A stretch of 64,000 nt of DNA from Sedimentibacter sp. MB35-C1 (GTDB lineage Bacteria > Bacillota > Clostridia > Tissierellales > Sedimentibacteraceae): contig NZ_CP133188.1 of NCBI RefSeq assembly GCF_030913635.1, positions 2,542,001 through 2,606,000 of the forward strand, given 5' to 3'. The notes beneath the pieces were generated by a model. The model made no database searches. It was not told the origin of the DNA and saw only the letters and a program-made list of their open reading frames with translations. Positions 44,204 through 52,592 of the stretch are shown here, one piece after another (position 1 is the stretch's first letter; each line of letters opens with the position of its first letter). Both the position numbers and the translations under genes were made by a program.

Positions 44204-44695
44204 ATGGTAAATTTAAATCCAGATGATCTATATATTGAATTTGTAGATGTTAATGCCACAGAACCCATCATACCCAGACGTTACACTTTAACTCATTCTG
44301 ATTTAACAGGAGAATTGTTTTTAACAATTGGTTTGGAGTTTGCTTATAATAGAATTAACCCTAAAAGAGATGAAGTTATGGGAGAATGGATACAGAATGG
44401 AGAAAGTTATCTCTACTACGTTTATTTATATGTAAACGGCAGGTTCACTACTCCAGAAGTCAAGGCAGTACGCGAAGCCATATTCAGAAATAACCTCCCT
44501 ACAGCTCTAGAAGCCATAAGATACGGCGATAGGAAATTATTTGCCGCTCACCCCGAGCTTGACAACATTCCAATAATAGTATATTTTCTATCCACTGATC
44601 CTAATTTTAACAAAACAGAAAATTGGGGCACATTTTCTGATTACAATATGACTTTTGCCCAAAGATATCGATATAATAAAAAAAGCCCGAAATAA
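44204..44695 (+). CDS. Staygreen family protein
   Basis: A 163-aa protein of the staygreen family. Characteristic segments are IIPRRYTLTHSDLTGELFLTIGLEF, NRINPKRDEVMGEWIQNG and FRNNLPTALEAIRYGDRKLF. In plants the related SGR protein extracts Mg from chlorophyll; in anaerobic bacteria the role is unknown. It has no signal peptide. The stop codon lies in the loop of a terminator shared with the convergent operon. Confidence 0.85.
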   Translation: MVNLNPDDLYIEFVDVNATEPIIPRRYTLTHSDLTGELFLTIGLEFAYNRINPKRDEVMGEWIQNGESYLYYVYLYVNGRFTTPEVKAVREAIFRNNLPTALEAIRYGDRKLFAAHPELDNIPIIVYFLSTDPNFNKTENWGTFSDYNMTFAQRYRYNKKSPK

Positions 44696-44701
44696 TCGGG
44701 C
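44685..44701. terminator. Bidirectional terminator
   Basis: GCCCGA and TCGGGC pair around AATAA, with A/T runs on both sides. It ends both the staygreen gene (+) and the 3-hydroxybutyrate operon (-). Confidence 0.85.
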
Positions 44702-44730
44702 ATTTTTATTATATCTTTCTAAAATTTACA

Positions 44731-45675
44731 TCAGCTGTTATGAATATGCTTCAGCATTTTGTAGAAGTTTTCATCTCTTCTGGCCATAGCCTCATCACCC
44801 TTACCGTCTGAATAATCATACCATCCCTTTCCGGATTTAACTCCAAACACACTGCTATCCATCAGCTCTTGCTGAAGTTTTGTTGGATTTTTTTCATCGC
44901 TAAGTTCATTAAACAAGTATGATGATATATAGTAGAAGGTGTCAAGTCCGCCTAAATCTGCCGTCTCGAAAGGACCAAGCACAGGATATCTGAACCCAGG
45001 CCCGTACTTCATAGCTTTATCAACATCTTCAACAGTTGCTATACCTTCTTCTACAATTTTTAACGCTTCTCTATATACTGCAAATTGTATTCTGTTTCCT
45101 ATAAAACCGTTGACGTCCTTCAATACAACAACAGACTCTTTACCTATTCTATCAACTATCTGCTGTAATGTTTCAACTGTTTCTTCAGATGTTTCGTCTG
45201 ATTTTATTAGTTCAATTAACGGTATGATGTGCGGCGGATTCCACCAATGCATTCCTATAAATCTTTTTTTATTTATTACTTTTTCGCATATTCCATTTAT
45301 ACTCAAGCCTGACGTGTTTGTGGCAAATATGCAGTCATTTTTAGCAATTGATTCAACCTCAGCCCAATAATCCTGCTTAATACCCATTTTTTCTATTATT
45401 GCTTCTATAATCAGATCTGCATCCTCGAAAGCTTTTTTTTCAGTAGAAAACGAAATGTGTTTTAATGCATCCTGAGCCTCTTTTTCAGTTAGCAAACCTT
45501 CATTTATTAATGTTTTTTGATTTAAATTTATAATTCTTTTTGTGTTTTCTAAAAACTTTTCAGCTAAATCCACAACAACTACATCATATCCGTTCTGTGC
45601 AAAAATTTGGGCTATACCTGAGCCCATTGTGCCTCCTCCGGCAACTCCTATTTTTTTAATGTCTTCTGCTTTCAT
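44731..45675 (-). CDS. hbd: 3-Hydroxybutyryl-CoA / 3-hydroxyacyl-CoA dehydrogenase
   Basis: A 314-aa NAD(P)-dependent dehydrogenase. The Rossmann motif is KIGVAGGGTMGSGIAQIFA, the catalytic His is in GMHWWNPPHIIPLIE, and VNGFIGNRIQFAVYREAL is typical. It interconverts acetoacetyl-CoA and 3-hydroxybutyryl-CoA. ATG 45675 has AGGAGG six bases upstream; the longer frame to 45711 is not used. The HWWNPPH variation differs from the usual FFNPAP of Hbd, so another 3-hydroxyacyl substrate is possible. It is the last gene of the operon. Confidence 0.88.
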   Translation of the reverse strand: MKAEDIKKIGVAGGGTMGSGIAQIFAQNGYDVVVVDLAEKFLENTKRIINLNQKTLINEGLLTEKEAQDALKHISFSTEKKAFEDADLIIEAIIEKMGIKQDYWAEVESIAKNDCIFATNTSGLSINGICEKVINKKRFIGMHWWNPPHIIPLIELIKSDETSEETVETLQQIVDRIGKESVVVLKDVNGFIGNRIQFAVYREALKIVEEGIATVEDVDKAMKYGPGFRYPVLGPFETADLGGLDTFYYISSYLFNELSDEKNPTKLQQELMDSSVFGVKSGKGWYDYSDGKGDEAMARRDENFYKMLKHIHNS

Positions 45676-45716
45676 TTCATTCCTCCTTATGTAAACATCA
45701 ACAAAATTCATACAAT

Positions 45717-45746
45717 AATGAAGATGCGGTTTTCTGCATCTTCATT
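45717..45746 (-). terminator. Intra-operon hairpin between gntP-type gene and hbd
   Basis: AATGAAGATGC and GCATCTTCATT form a perfect 11-bp stem around GGTTTTCT. It is followed by ATTATTG only, so it is probably an attenuator or processing site. Confidence 0.55.
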
Positions 45747-45756
45747 AAACTATTTT

Positions 45757-47043
45757 CTAGTAAATTCCTAAACTTCCTATAAGAATTGCAGGTATTGATG
45801 CAACTAACGGTAGTACAAGTGAAGTCATACAAATATCTATATAGGAATCCTTGTGAGTCATTCCCGTAACTGCCAAAAGCGTTAATACTGCACCATTGTG
45901 CGGAAGTGTATCAAGGCCTCCTGATGCCAGAGATGCCACTCTGTGGAATGCCTCAGGACTTATTCCTGTCTCCATTGCTATTGCCAGATATTTTTCACCC
46001 AATGCCTCAAGAGCTATACTCATGCCGCCTGATGCAGAACCTGTAGCGCCTGCCAGCAAGTTAACTGCAATTGCTTCAGAAATAAGTGGAGTTCCTGGAA
46101 CATTGAGCAATATTCCGGTTAAAGTTGCAAAGCCGGGAACTGATTTAACTACCGTTCCAAATCCAACAGCAGCCGCAGTATTTAGTATAGCAGTAATGGA
46201 ACCGACTGCACCGTTACTGATTGATTTTGTAAACCCTTGATATTTATTGAAATTTAAAATCATTGCTAAGATAATGCCGCATAGTAATGCAATAACAATA
46301 TCCCAGTCAAAAATGTTCATGGTAACTATTACAGTAACCAGCGGGAGGAATGATAGAAACGGGTTCGGAAGTTTGCTGTAATCAATAACTGCTGCCTCTT
46401 TGTTTTTAGGTTCAGTAAAAACATCTCCGGCTGCAGTAAATTTCTTTTCCCTTCTCTGAAGCCACAAAACTCCAAGTACAAACATCAGCACCGCTGCTAA
46501 TGTTCCCATTATAGGAGCAGCCGTAGGTGAAGTGCCGTAATAATTTGTCGGAATAATATTTTGGATTTGAGGTGTACCTGGTATTGCAGTCATGGTAAAT
46601 GTAAACGATCCTAGTGCGATAGCTCCTGGTATCAACTTTCTTGTAATGTTAGCTTCTCTAAACAATTCAAGTGCCAAAGGATACATTGCAAAAACAACAA
46701 CAAACAGTGAGATTCCACCATACGTTAAAACTCCACACCCTACAACTACTCCGATAATTGCCCTTTTTGCTCCCAGTGTCTTAGTCAGCCAATGAGCTAT
46801 TGATTTTGCAGAGCCTGTATAATCCATTAAATGGCCAAATATTGCACCAAGCATAAATACAGGGAACCACGATTTAACATATCCTGCAAGCCCGGTCATA
46901 TATGTTTCTCTGTACAGATCAAGAGCATTAAGACCTCCTGACAAACCAACTACCAATGCACAAACAGGCGCAACCCATAAAATTGAATACCCTCTATAGG
47001 CTAAAAACATTAAAAGAACTAATCCTATAATAATACCTAACAT
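45757..47043 (-). CDS. GntP family permease
   Basis: A 428-aa transporter with about 12 hydrophobic segments. FGHLMDYTGSAKSIAHWL, GVLTYGGISLFVVVFAMYPLA, TGSASGGMSIALEALG and SGGLDTLPHNGAVLTLL are typical GntP family segments. Members import gluconate or other hydroxy acids. In this operon 3-hydroxybutyrate is the likely substrate. It is flanked by hairpins in the operon, which suggests separate control of its dose. Confidence 0.87.
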   Translation of the reverse strand: MLGIIIGLVLLMFLAYRGYSILWVAPVCALVVGLSGGLNALDLYRETYMTGLAGYVKSWFPVFMLGAIFGHLMDYTGSAKSIAHWLTKTLGAKRAIIGVVVGCGVLTYGGISLFVVVFAMYPLALELFREANITRKLIPGAIALGSFTFTMTAIPGTPQIQNIIPTNYYGTSPTAAPIMGTLAAVLMFVLGVLWLQRREKKFTAAGDVFTEPKNKEAAVIDYSKLPNPFLSFLPLVTVIVTMNIFDWDIVIALLCGIILAMILNFNKYQGFTKSISNGAVGSITAILNTAAAVGFGTVVKSVPGFATLTGILLNVPGTPLISEAIAVNLLAGATGSASGGMSIALEALGEKYLAIAMETGISPEAFHRVASLASGGLDTLPHNGAVLTLLAVTGMTHKDSYIDICMTSLVLPLVASIPAILIGSLGIY

Positions 47044-47078
47044 ATATTTTCCTCCTGTCTTTTTTATTAAAATTTGTG

Positions 47079-47105
47079 TGCAGCCTCAGCATTGCCGAAG
47101 CTGCA
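47079..47105 (-). terminator. Intra-operon hairpin upstream of the permease gene
   Basis: TGCAGC and GCTGCA (47079-47084, 47100-47105) pair, with further TC/GA and GC/GC pairs inside. It lies between the SDR gene and the permease gene. Confidence 0.4.
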
Positions 47106-47114
47106 ATTAAAATG

Positions 47115-47876
47115 CTAAGATGCAGTCCATCCGCAGTCAATTGTAAACATGCTGCCTGTTATGCAGTCTCCTGTTTCCGAGCACAAAAATTTTGTAACTT
47201 CAGCAACATCTTTAGGCTCCAATAACTTTTTAACGAATGCCTTTGTAAGCATTATGTCAGAAACAACCTTATCTTCTGGAATTCCGTGACTCTTTGCTTG
47301 ATCCGCAATTTGCTTATCAACCAATGGAGTTCTTACATATGAAGGACAAATCATATTGCAGGTAATACCGTATTTCCCGCCTTCGACTGCGGAAGTTTTT
47401 GTTAATCCTCCGAGACCATGTTTAGCGGATATATACGCAACCTTATATTCTGAAGCAATTAATCCGTGGATTGACCCCATGTTTATGATTCTTCCCCATC
47501 CTTGAGCTTTCATGGACGGCCAGACATATTTTGTTAATAGGAACGGCGCTGTCAACATTAAATCCATCATAAATTTCCATTTATCCTCAGGAAAATCTTC
47601 AATCGGGCATACTGTCTGTATTCCTGCAACATTGACAAGCACATCAACCTTAGTATGTTTCTCAAGAGCAAAATCGACTAAGCTCTTGCAGTCTTCCTGT
47701 TTACTCAAATCTGTCTTTATATACGAAGCACCCAATCTGTCTGCTTCTTCTTTTAATTTATCTTCATTAATATCAGCCATTACTACTTTAGCACCTTCAT
47801 TTGAAAACGCTTCTGCTATAGCCAGACCTATTCCGCTGGCAGCTCCGGTAACTATGCAAACTCTATTTTCTAACAT
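47115..47876 (-). CDS. bdhA: 3-Hydroxybutyrate dehydrogenase (SDR family)
   Basis: A 253-aa short-chain dehydrogenase. The NAD motif is TGAASGIG, LVNVAGIQ replaces NNAG, the catalytic Ser lies in NMGSIHGLIAS, and YISAKHG provides Tyr-X3-Lys. The spacing and the CPSYVRTPLVDKQI segment are those of D-3-hydroxybutyrate dehydrogenases. It oxidises 3-hydroxybutyrate to acetoacetate, the substrate of the CoA transferase encoded just upstream. Confidence 0.88.
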   Translation of the reverse strand: MLENRVCIVTGAASGIGLAIAEAFSNEGAKVVMADINEDKLKEEADRLGASYIKTDLSKQEDCKSLVDFALEKHTKVDVLVNVAGIQTVCPIEDFPEDKWKFMMDLMLTAPFLLTKYVWPSMKAQGWGRIINMGSIHGLIASEYKVAYISAKHGLGGLTKTSAVEGGKYGITCNMICPSYVRTPLVDKQIADQAKSHGIPEDKVVSDIMLTKAFVKKLLEPKDVAEVTKFLCSETGDCITGSMFTIDCGWTAS

Positions 47877-47901
47877 GAAATCCTCCTGTTTAATTAATTT
47901 A

Positions 47902-48552
47902 CTATATTTCTATATGCTTAAGATTTTCATCAACAATCAGTGTTGCTTCTGTAGCAGCCTGAACATCCTCAACAGAATATTCCGGGTTGATTTCTTTCAG
48001 TACAATTCCTTTATTTGTAACTTCCATAACTCCCATTTCCGTAACTATTAAGTCTACGGCATTAACGGCTGTCAACGGAAGCTTGCATTGCTTCAATATT
48101 TTGTGGTTTCCTTTTGCTGTATGGCTCATGGCAACGATAACCCTTTTTGCTCCTGTTACCAAATCCATTGCTCCACCCATTCCGGGAACCATTTTTCCTG
48201 GTACCATCCAGTTTGCAAGATTTCCTTTTTCATCAACCTCCAATGCTCCGAGAACCGTAGCATCTACATGACCACCTCTGATAATAGCGAATGAATCGGC
48301 ACTGTCAAAAAATGAGCCTCCCGGATTTATCGTAACAGGTATCCCTCCTGCATTTACAAGATACGGATCTTCCTTACCCTCTTCAGGCACAGGACCAATT
48401 CCAAGAAATCCGTTTTCTGACTGCAATGTAATTTCTATTCCTTCAGGAAGAAAATTTGCAACCATTGTAGGAAGTCCTATTCCAAGATTAACAACATCTC
48501 CGTCATTTAATTCCTTGGCGACTCTTCTGGCAATATATTCTTTATCATTCAT
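47902..48552 (-). CDS. atoA: Acetate/butyrate-acetoacetate CoA-transferase, beta subunit
   Basis: A 216-aa subunit with the catalytic glutamate motif SENGFLGIGPVPEEG near residue 45 and PGKMVPGMGGAMDLV. It transfers CoA to acetoacetate to form acetoacetyl-CoA. The ATG (48552) overlaps the stop codon of the alpha subunit gene, indicating coupled translation. GGAGGTGAAG precedes it. Confidence 0.9.
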   Translation of the reverse strand: MNDKEYIARRVAKELNDGDVVNLGIGLPTMVANFLPEGIEITLQSENGFLGIGPVPEEGKEDPYLVNAGGIPVTINPGGSFFDSADSFAIIRGGHVDATVLGALEVDEKGNLANWMVPGKMVPGMGGAMDLVTGAKRVIVAMSHTAKGNHKILKQCKLPLTAVNAVDLIVTEMGVMEVTNKGIVLKEINPEYSVEDVQAATEATLIVDENLKHIEI

Positions 48553-49214
48553 TACGCTTCACCTCCAACATCAACAATATAATCTACGAATATTCCTGGT
48601 GTCATAACATCGTCAGGATCAATTTCTCCCACTTCAACAACTTGATCAGCTTCAACAACTACCACATCAGCTGCAGTTGCCATAATAGTATTAAAGTTCC
48701 TTGTGGCTTTCGCATACCTTACGTTGCCTTTTTTATCAACCTTTGCACCTACTATTAGTGCTATATCAGCTTTCAAAGGCTTCTCCAGAAGATATTCTTT
48801 TCCATCTATTGTTAAGATGTCTTTTCCTTCAGCAACTATCGTACCAATTCCTGTAGGTGTTAATACGCCTCCCAGACCTGCACCAGCTGCCCTTATCCTC
48901 TCTGCAAGTGTCCCTTGCGGAACAAGTTCAACATCCATTTCTCCTGAATTCATTTGTCTTCCTGTTTCTTTGTTTGTTCCAACATGCGATGCTATTAATT
49001 TCTTTACCTGCTTATTAACTATTAATTTTCCTATGCCTATTTCCGGGAAAGATGTGTCATTGGCTATAAGAGTTAAGTCCTTTACACCTTTTTCTACCAA
49101 TGCATCAACAATAACATAAGGGTTTTTGCAACCTAAAAATCCTCCAACCATTATTGTCATTCCGTCATGAATCATTTCCACTGCTTCTTCAACTGTTATC
49201 AATTTATCTTTCAA
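48552..49214 (-). CDS. atoD: Acetate/butyrate-acetoacetate CoA-transferase, alpha subunit
   Basis: A 220-aa CoA-transferase family I subunit. IMVGGFLGCKNPYVIVDAL contains the glycine-rich CoA loop; VPQGTLAERIRAAGAGLGG and FLEKP-like EYLLEKPLKADIA are typical. Start TTG 49214 follows GGGGGATT. It works with the beta subunit encoded next to it and lies 12 bp after thl. Confidence 0.9.
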   Translation of the reverse strand: MKDKLITVEEAVEMIHDGMTIMVGGFLGCKNPYVIVDALVEKGVKDLTLIANDTSFPEIGIGKLIVNKQVKKLIASHVGTNKETGRQMNSGEMDVELVPQGTLAERIRAAGAGLGGVLTPTGIGTIVAEGKDILTIDGKEYLLEKPLKADIALIVGAKVDKKGNVRYAKATRNFNTIMATAADVVVVEADQVVEVGEIDPDDVMTPGIFVDYIVDVGGEA

Positions 49215-49225
49215 AGTGAATCCCC

Positions 49226-50404
49226 CTATCTCTTAACGATTAATGCAGTACCCTGACCGCCGCCTATACATAATGTTGCCAAGCCTGTTTTTGCATCTCT
49301 TTTAACCATTTCATGGATTAAAGTTACAAGAATTCTGGTACCGGAACATCCAACCGGATGCCCTAATGCAATAGCACCGCCATTAACATTTGTTTTTTCA
49401 GCATCTAAGTTCAAATCTCTGACAACTGCAATAGATTGTGCTGCAAAAGCTTCATTTGCTTCTACTAAATCAATGTCTTCAATAGTCATTCCCGCTTTTG
49501 ATAATGCTTTTTTTGTTGCAGGAACGGGGCCGTAGCCCATTATTTTAGGATCAACGCCCGCAGAGGCATATGATACTATAACAGCCAAAGGTTCAACGCC
49601 CAGTTCCTCGGCTTTTTCCTTTGACATTAACAATACTGCTGCTGCTCCGTCATTGATACCTGACGATGATCCAGCTGTAACAGTTCCGTCTTTTTTAAAT
49701 GCTGGTCTCAGCTTTGACAAACCTTCCAAGGTTGCTCCGAATCTGGGAAATTCATCCGTATCAACAACTATCGGATCACCTTTCCTTTGAGGAATAGATA
49801 CAGGAACAATTTCATCTTTGAATTTTCCTTCTTTTATTGCCTTTTCTGCCCTATTCTGACTTCTTACCGCAAATTCATCCTGCTCATTTCTGGTTATATT
49901 CCATTGTTCTGCAATATTTTCTGCCGTGATGCCCATATGATAGTTATTAAATATATCTGTTAAGCCATCTGCAACCATTGAATCTATAATAGCTGCATCA
50001 CCCATTCTGAAGCCCCATCTTCCCTTTGGAATAATATATGGAGCCATACTCATGTTTTCTGATCCTCCTGCCAGAACAACATCGGCTTCACCAAGAGCTA
50101 TTGCTTGAGCAGCCAGCTGTACTGTCTTTAGCCCCGAACCACAAACTTTGTTTATTGTCATCGAAGGCACCTCAATAGGAACGCCTATAGCTACTGATAC
50201 TTGTCTGGCCAGGTTTTGTCCAATACCGGCCTGAAGAACATTTCCAAATATAACCTCATCTACCGCTTCCGGACTAACGTTTGCCTTTTTAAGAGCAGCA
50301 TCTGCGGCAGCGGCACCCAGCTTAACTGCAGATACATCTTTAAAACACCCACCAAAACTGCCTATTGGTGTTCTTACCGCACTTGCTATTATAACTTCTC
50401 TCAT
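49226..50404 (-). CDS. thlA: Acetyl-CoA acetyltransferase (thiolase)
   Basis: A 392-aa thiolase of degradative/biosynthetic acetoacetyl-CoA type. The nucleophilic Cys is in [15 protein letters not shown] near residue 88, with [18 protein letters not shown] (His and Cys) near the C-terminus and [12 protein letters not shown] at the end. It condenses or cleaves acetoacetyl-CoA. It is the first gene of a six-gene operon, 35 bp downstream of the predicted start of a sigma-54 promoter. Confidence 0.94.
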   Translation of the reverse strand: MREVIIASAVRTPIGSFGGCFKDVSAVKLGAAAADAALKKANVSPEAVDEVIFGNVLQAGIGQNLARQVSVAIGVPIEVPSMTINKVCGSGLKTVQLAAQAIALGEADVVLAGGSENMSMAPYIIPKGRWGFRMGDAAIIDSMVADGLTDIFNNYHMGITAENIAEQWNITRNEQDEFAVRSQNRAEKAIKEGKFKDEIVPVSIPQRKGDPIVVDTDEFPRFGATLEGLSKLRPAFKKDGTVTAGSSSGINDGAAAVLLMSKEKAEELGVEPLAVIVSYASAGVDPKIMGYGPVPATKKALSKAGMTIEDIDLVEANEAFAAQSIAVVRDLNLDAEKTNVNGGAIALGHPVGCSGTRILVTLIHEMVKRDAKTGLATLCIGGGQGTALIVKR

Positions 50405-50449
50405 GATTCCTCCTTAAATTTTTTAGTTAGTGTGTATGTTAATATATAA

Positions 50450-50465
50450 AGCAAGTACTGTGCCA
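50450..50465 (-). promoter_or_regulatory. Sigma-54 (-24/-12) promoter of the 3-hydroxybutyrate operon
   Basis: TGGCACAGTACTTGCT matches TGGCAYRNNNNTTGCW fully. The predicted start is near 50439, about 35 nt before thlA. Confidence 0.88.
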
Positions 50466-50551
50466 ATTGATTAAAATATTTTTAGATTAATTAATAATGC
50501 TAAAATTTCAATGTTTTTAAAGGAATATAGATCAAAATAAATTATATACAT

Positions 50552-50589
50552 AAAAATACAGTGTAGATGTTTGTCTACACTGTATTTTT
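50552..50589. promoter_or_regulatory. Long inverted repeat: activator site 1 and probable terminator of the activator gene
   Basis: A perfect 16-bp inverted repeat (50552-50567 and 50574-50589) with a 6-nt centre. It includes GTGTAGA-N6-TCTACAC and is flanked by A5 and T5. It is a plausible terminator of the activator gene and also the first of three TGTAGA-N6-TCTACA sites about 105 bp upstream of the -24 element. Confidence 0.7.
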
Positions 50590-50641
50590 GTTAATTAATA
50601 AACTATTTAATTATATATATAATCATGAGATTAATTAGAAC

Positions 50642-50659
50642 TGTAGATATATTTCTACG
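50642..50659. promoter_or_regulatory. TGTAGA-N6-TCTACA activator site 2
   Basis: TGTAGA-TATATT-TCTACG, one mismatch from the dyad. It lies about 185 bp upstream of the -24/-12 promoter. Confidence 0.55.
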
Positions 50660-50670
50660 CTTTTTTAATT

Positions 50671-50688
50671 TGTAGATATTATTCTACA
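50671..50688. promoter_or_regulatory. TGTAGA-N6-TCTACA activator site 3
   Basis: TGTAGA-TATTAT-TCTACA, a perfect dyad with the same spacing. It overlaps the stop codon of the activator gene. Confidence 0.55.
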
Positions 50689-52387
50689 CAATGTTTTTGA
50701 TGTCTATACCATATCCCGAAAGCTTTTTATATAGGGCCGTCCTGTGTATCCCAAGCTTTTTAGCTGCTTCTGTCCTGCTTCCTTTTGAAGCTCTTAATGC
50801 TGATATTATTGCATTTATTTCTGCTTCTGCTATTTTATCCTTTAATTGCTTATTTGCTGATTTTTTTGATTCCATAACAAGTTTGTCACTTATAAAATCC
50901 GGAAGATGCTGCATTGAAACATAATTTCCCATGGATATATTTGATGCTCTTTCTAGTACATTTCTTAATTCTCTGACATTGCCAGGCCAATCATACAACC
51001 TCATGGCAAGTATGGCCTTATCCGTCACCTTCTTATGATTTAATCCTGCCTCCAGCTGTTTAGTCAGTATATCCTCACATAAGGTCTCAAGGTCGTCTAT
51101 GCGTTCTCTTAATGGTGGTATCTTAATTTCAACAACATTAAGCCTGTAGAACAAATCCTGTCTGAAAAGACCCTTTTCAACTAATTTCTCCAATCCTTCA
51201 TTTGTGCACGCTATAACTCTTATGTCGATCTTGATTCCTTCATTTCCGCCGATCCTCTCAAATTCCCTTTCTTCTAAAACTCTTAAAAGTTTTGCCTGCA
51301 TACTGAAAGGCAAAGAGCTTATCTCATCCAATAAAACTGTACCACCGTTTGCCAATTCAAGCTTTCCCATTTTGCCTTCCTTCTTTGCACCTGTAAATGC
51401 GCCTGATTCATATCCAAACAGTTCTGACTCTAAAAGTTCATGAGGAATTGCGGCACAATTGATTCTTACAAACGGACTTTTTCTCCTGCTGCTTGCATCA
51501 TGAATCGCATGAGCAAAAAATTCCTTACCAGTACCGCTCTCGCCCTCTATCAATATGGTTGAAGATGAACTTGCAGCTTTTAAGGCTATGCTTTTAATAG
51601 CAATCATTTTTTTATTTTTAGTAATAATGTCATCAAAAGTATAGTTTGCACAATACATTTTTCCTATTTCATTTTTATAAATGCTTACTGTGTTTTCAAG
51701 AATTTTAAGCCTTGTTGCCAGATCCTTAACCTCCTTGACATCCTTGAACAATACTGTTCCCACAGCTCCGATTACTTTGCCGTCCTTAATTATGGGTGTC
51801 CTGCTGGCTATCATGTCATGTCCCTGAATTCTTTGGATATCATACAACTCCTTATTGCCCGTTTTAAGAACTATATGCAGTCTCGTGTTTTCTATTACAT
51901 CTTCGACAGGTTTTCCCAATACATCCTCTTCCTTTATTCCAAAAAGCTTTTCATAATTCCACTTAATTATTTTTCCTTCATCATTTATCAACACAATACC
52001 TTGGTAAGCATTGTCCAAAATATCCTTCATACTGCTTAAGCCTAACTTAAGTTCCTCAATTTCCGATTTAGTCTCCTCAATGTCTATTATTTCTTTAAAT
52101 ATCAAGCCTTTGTAATCGTTTTCATCAAATGTACTAAAATTATATGACTCCACAATAATTTTCTTTTGATTCATACTTATTTCTTTTTCTGTTATTTCAT
52201 TACCGGTCAATATGTTTGTAATACCGAACTGATTCAAGATTTCCGTTACTTTAAAGTGTTCTCCATACTTAATATTAAATAAAATCTTGAAACTCTTGTT
52301 AATTATGATATTTTTCTTTTCGTCAATTAACAATATTCCGTCGCTAAGATTGTCAATAAAACTCCTGAATTCATCAAAATTCTTCAT
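50684..52387 (-). CDS. Sigma-54-dependent activator with two PAS domains, AAA+ and Fis-type HTH
   Basis: A 567-aa enhancer-binding protein. PAS domains lie at about 8-105 and 120-225. The AAA+ domain has Walker [11 protein letters not shown], the sigma-54 contact loop SGAFTGAKKEG, Walker B GTVLLDEI and the sensor segment RLNVVEIKIPPLRER. The C-terminal HTH contains GSRTEAAKKLGIHRTALYKKLSGYG. It lies directly upstream of the 3-hydroxybutyrate operon and probably binds the three dyads next to its own stop codon. Its ribosome site is preceded by a run of eight G. Confidence 0.93.
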   Translation of the reverse strand: MKNFDEFRSFIDNLSDGILLIDEKKNIIINKSFKILFNIKYGEHFKVTEILNQFGITNILTGNEITEKEISMNQKKIIVESYNFSTFDENDYKGLIFKEIIDIEETKSEIEELKLGLSSMKDILDNAYQGIVLINDEGKIIKWNYEKLFGIKEEDVLGKPVEDVIENTRLHIVLKTGNKELYDIQRIQGHDMIASRTPIIKDGKVIGAVGTVLFKDVKEVKDLATRLKILENTVSIYKNEIGKMYCANYTFDDIITKNKKMIAIKSIALKAASSSSTILIEGESGTGKEFFAHAIHDASSRRKSPFVRINCAAIPHELLESELFGYESGAFTGAKKEGKMGKLELANGGTVLLDEISSLPFSMQAKLLRVLEEREFERIGGNEGIKIDIRVIACTNEGLEKLVEKGLFRQDLFYRLNVVEIKIPPLRERIDDLETLCEDILTKQLEAGLNHKKVTDKAILAMRLYDWPGNVRELRNVLERASNISMGNYVSMQHLPDFISDKLVMESKKSANKQLKDKIAEAEINAIISALRASKGSRTEAAKKLGIHRTALYKKLSGYGIDIKNIV

Positions 52388-52424
52388 AACACCCCCCCCT
52401 TCAGGTTACTAAATATATACCCAT

Positions 52425-52479
52425 GTTATATAAATTTATTCTATATTATGTAAAAAAAAACGAAAAAATTTTATATAAC
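52425..52479. repeat. Inverted repeat upstream of the second activator gene
   Basis: GTTATATAAA (52425-52434) and TTTATATAAC (52470-52479) are reverse complements 35 nt apart, in the spacer between this activator gene and ttcA. A regulatory site is possible; low sequence complexity weakens the case. No gene is visible in the spacer. Confidence 0.3.
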
Positions 52480-52592
52480 AAAAAGAAGCTTTTTACAAAA
52501 ACTAACATTTTATTTAGGGCTATAAATTATTCTGTCTTCATTACTAGCCAAAGCACATATTCATTCATCCAATAGTTCATAAACACGTTCTC

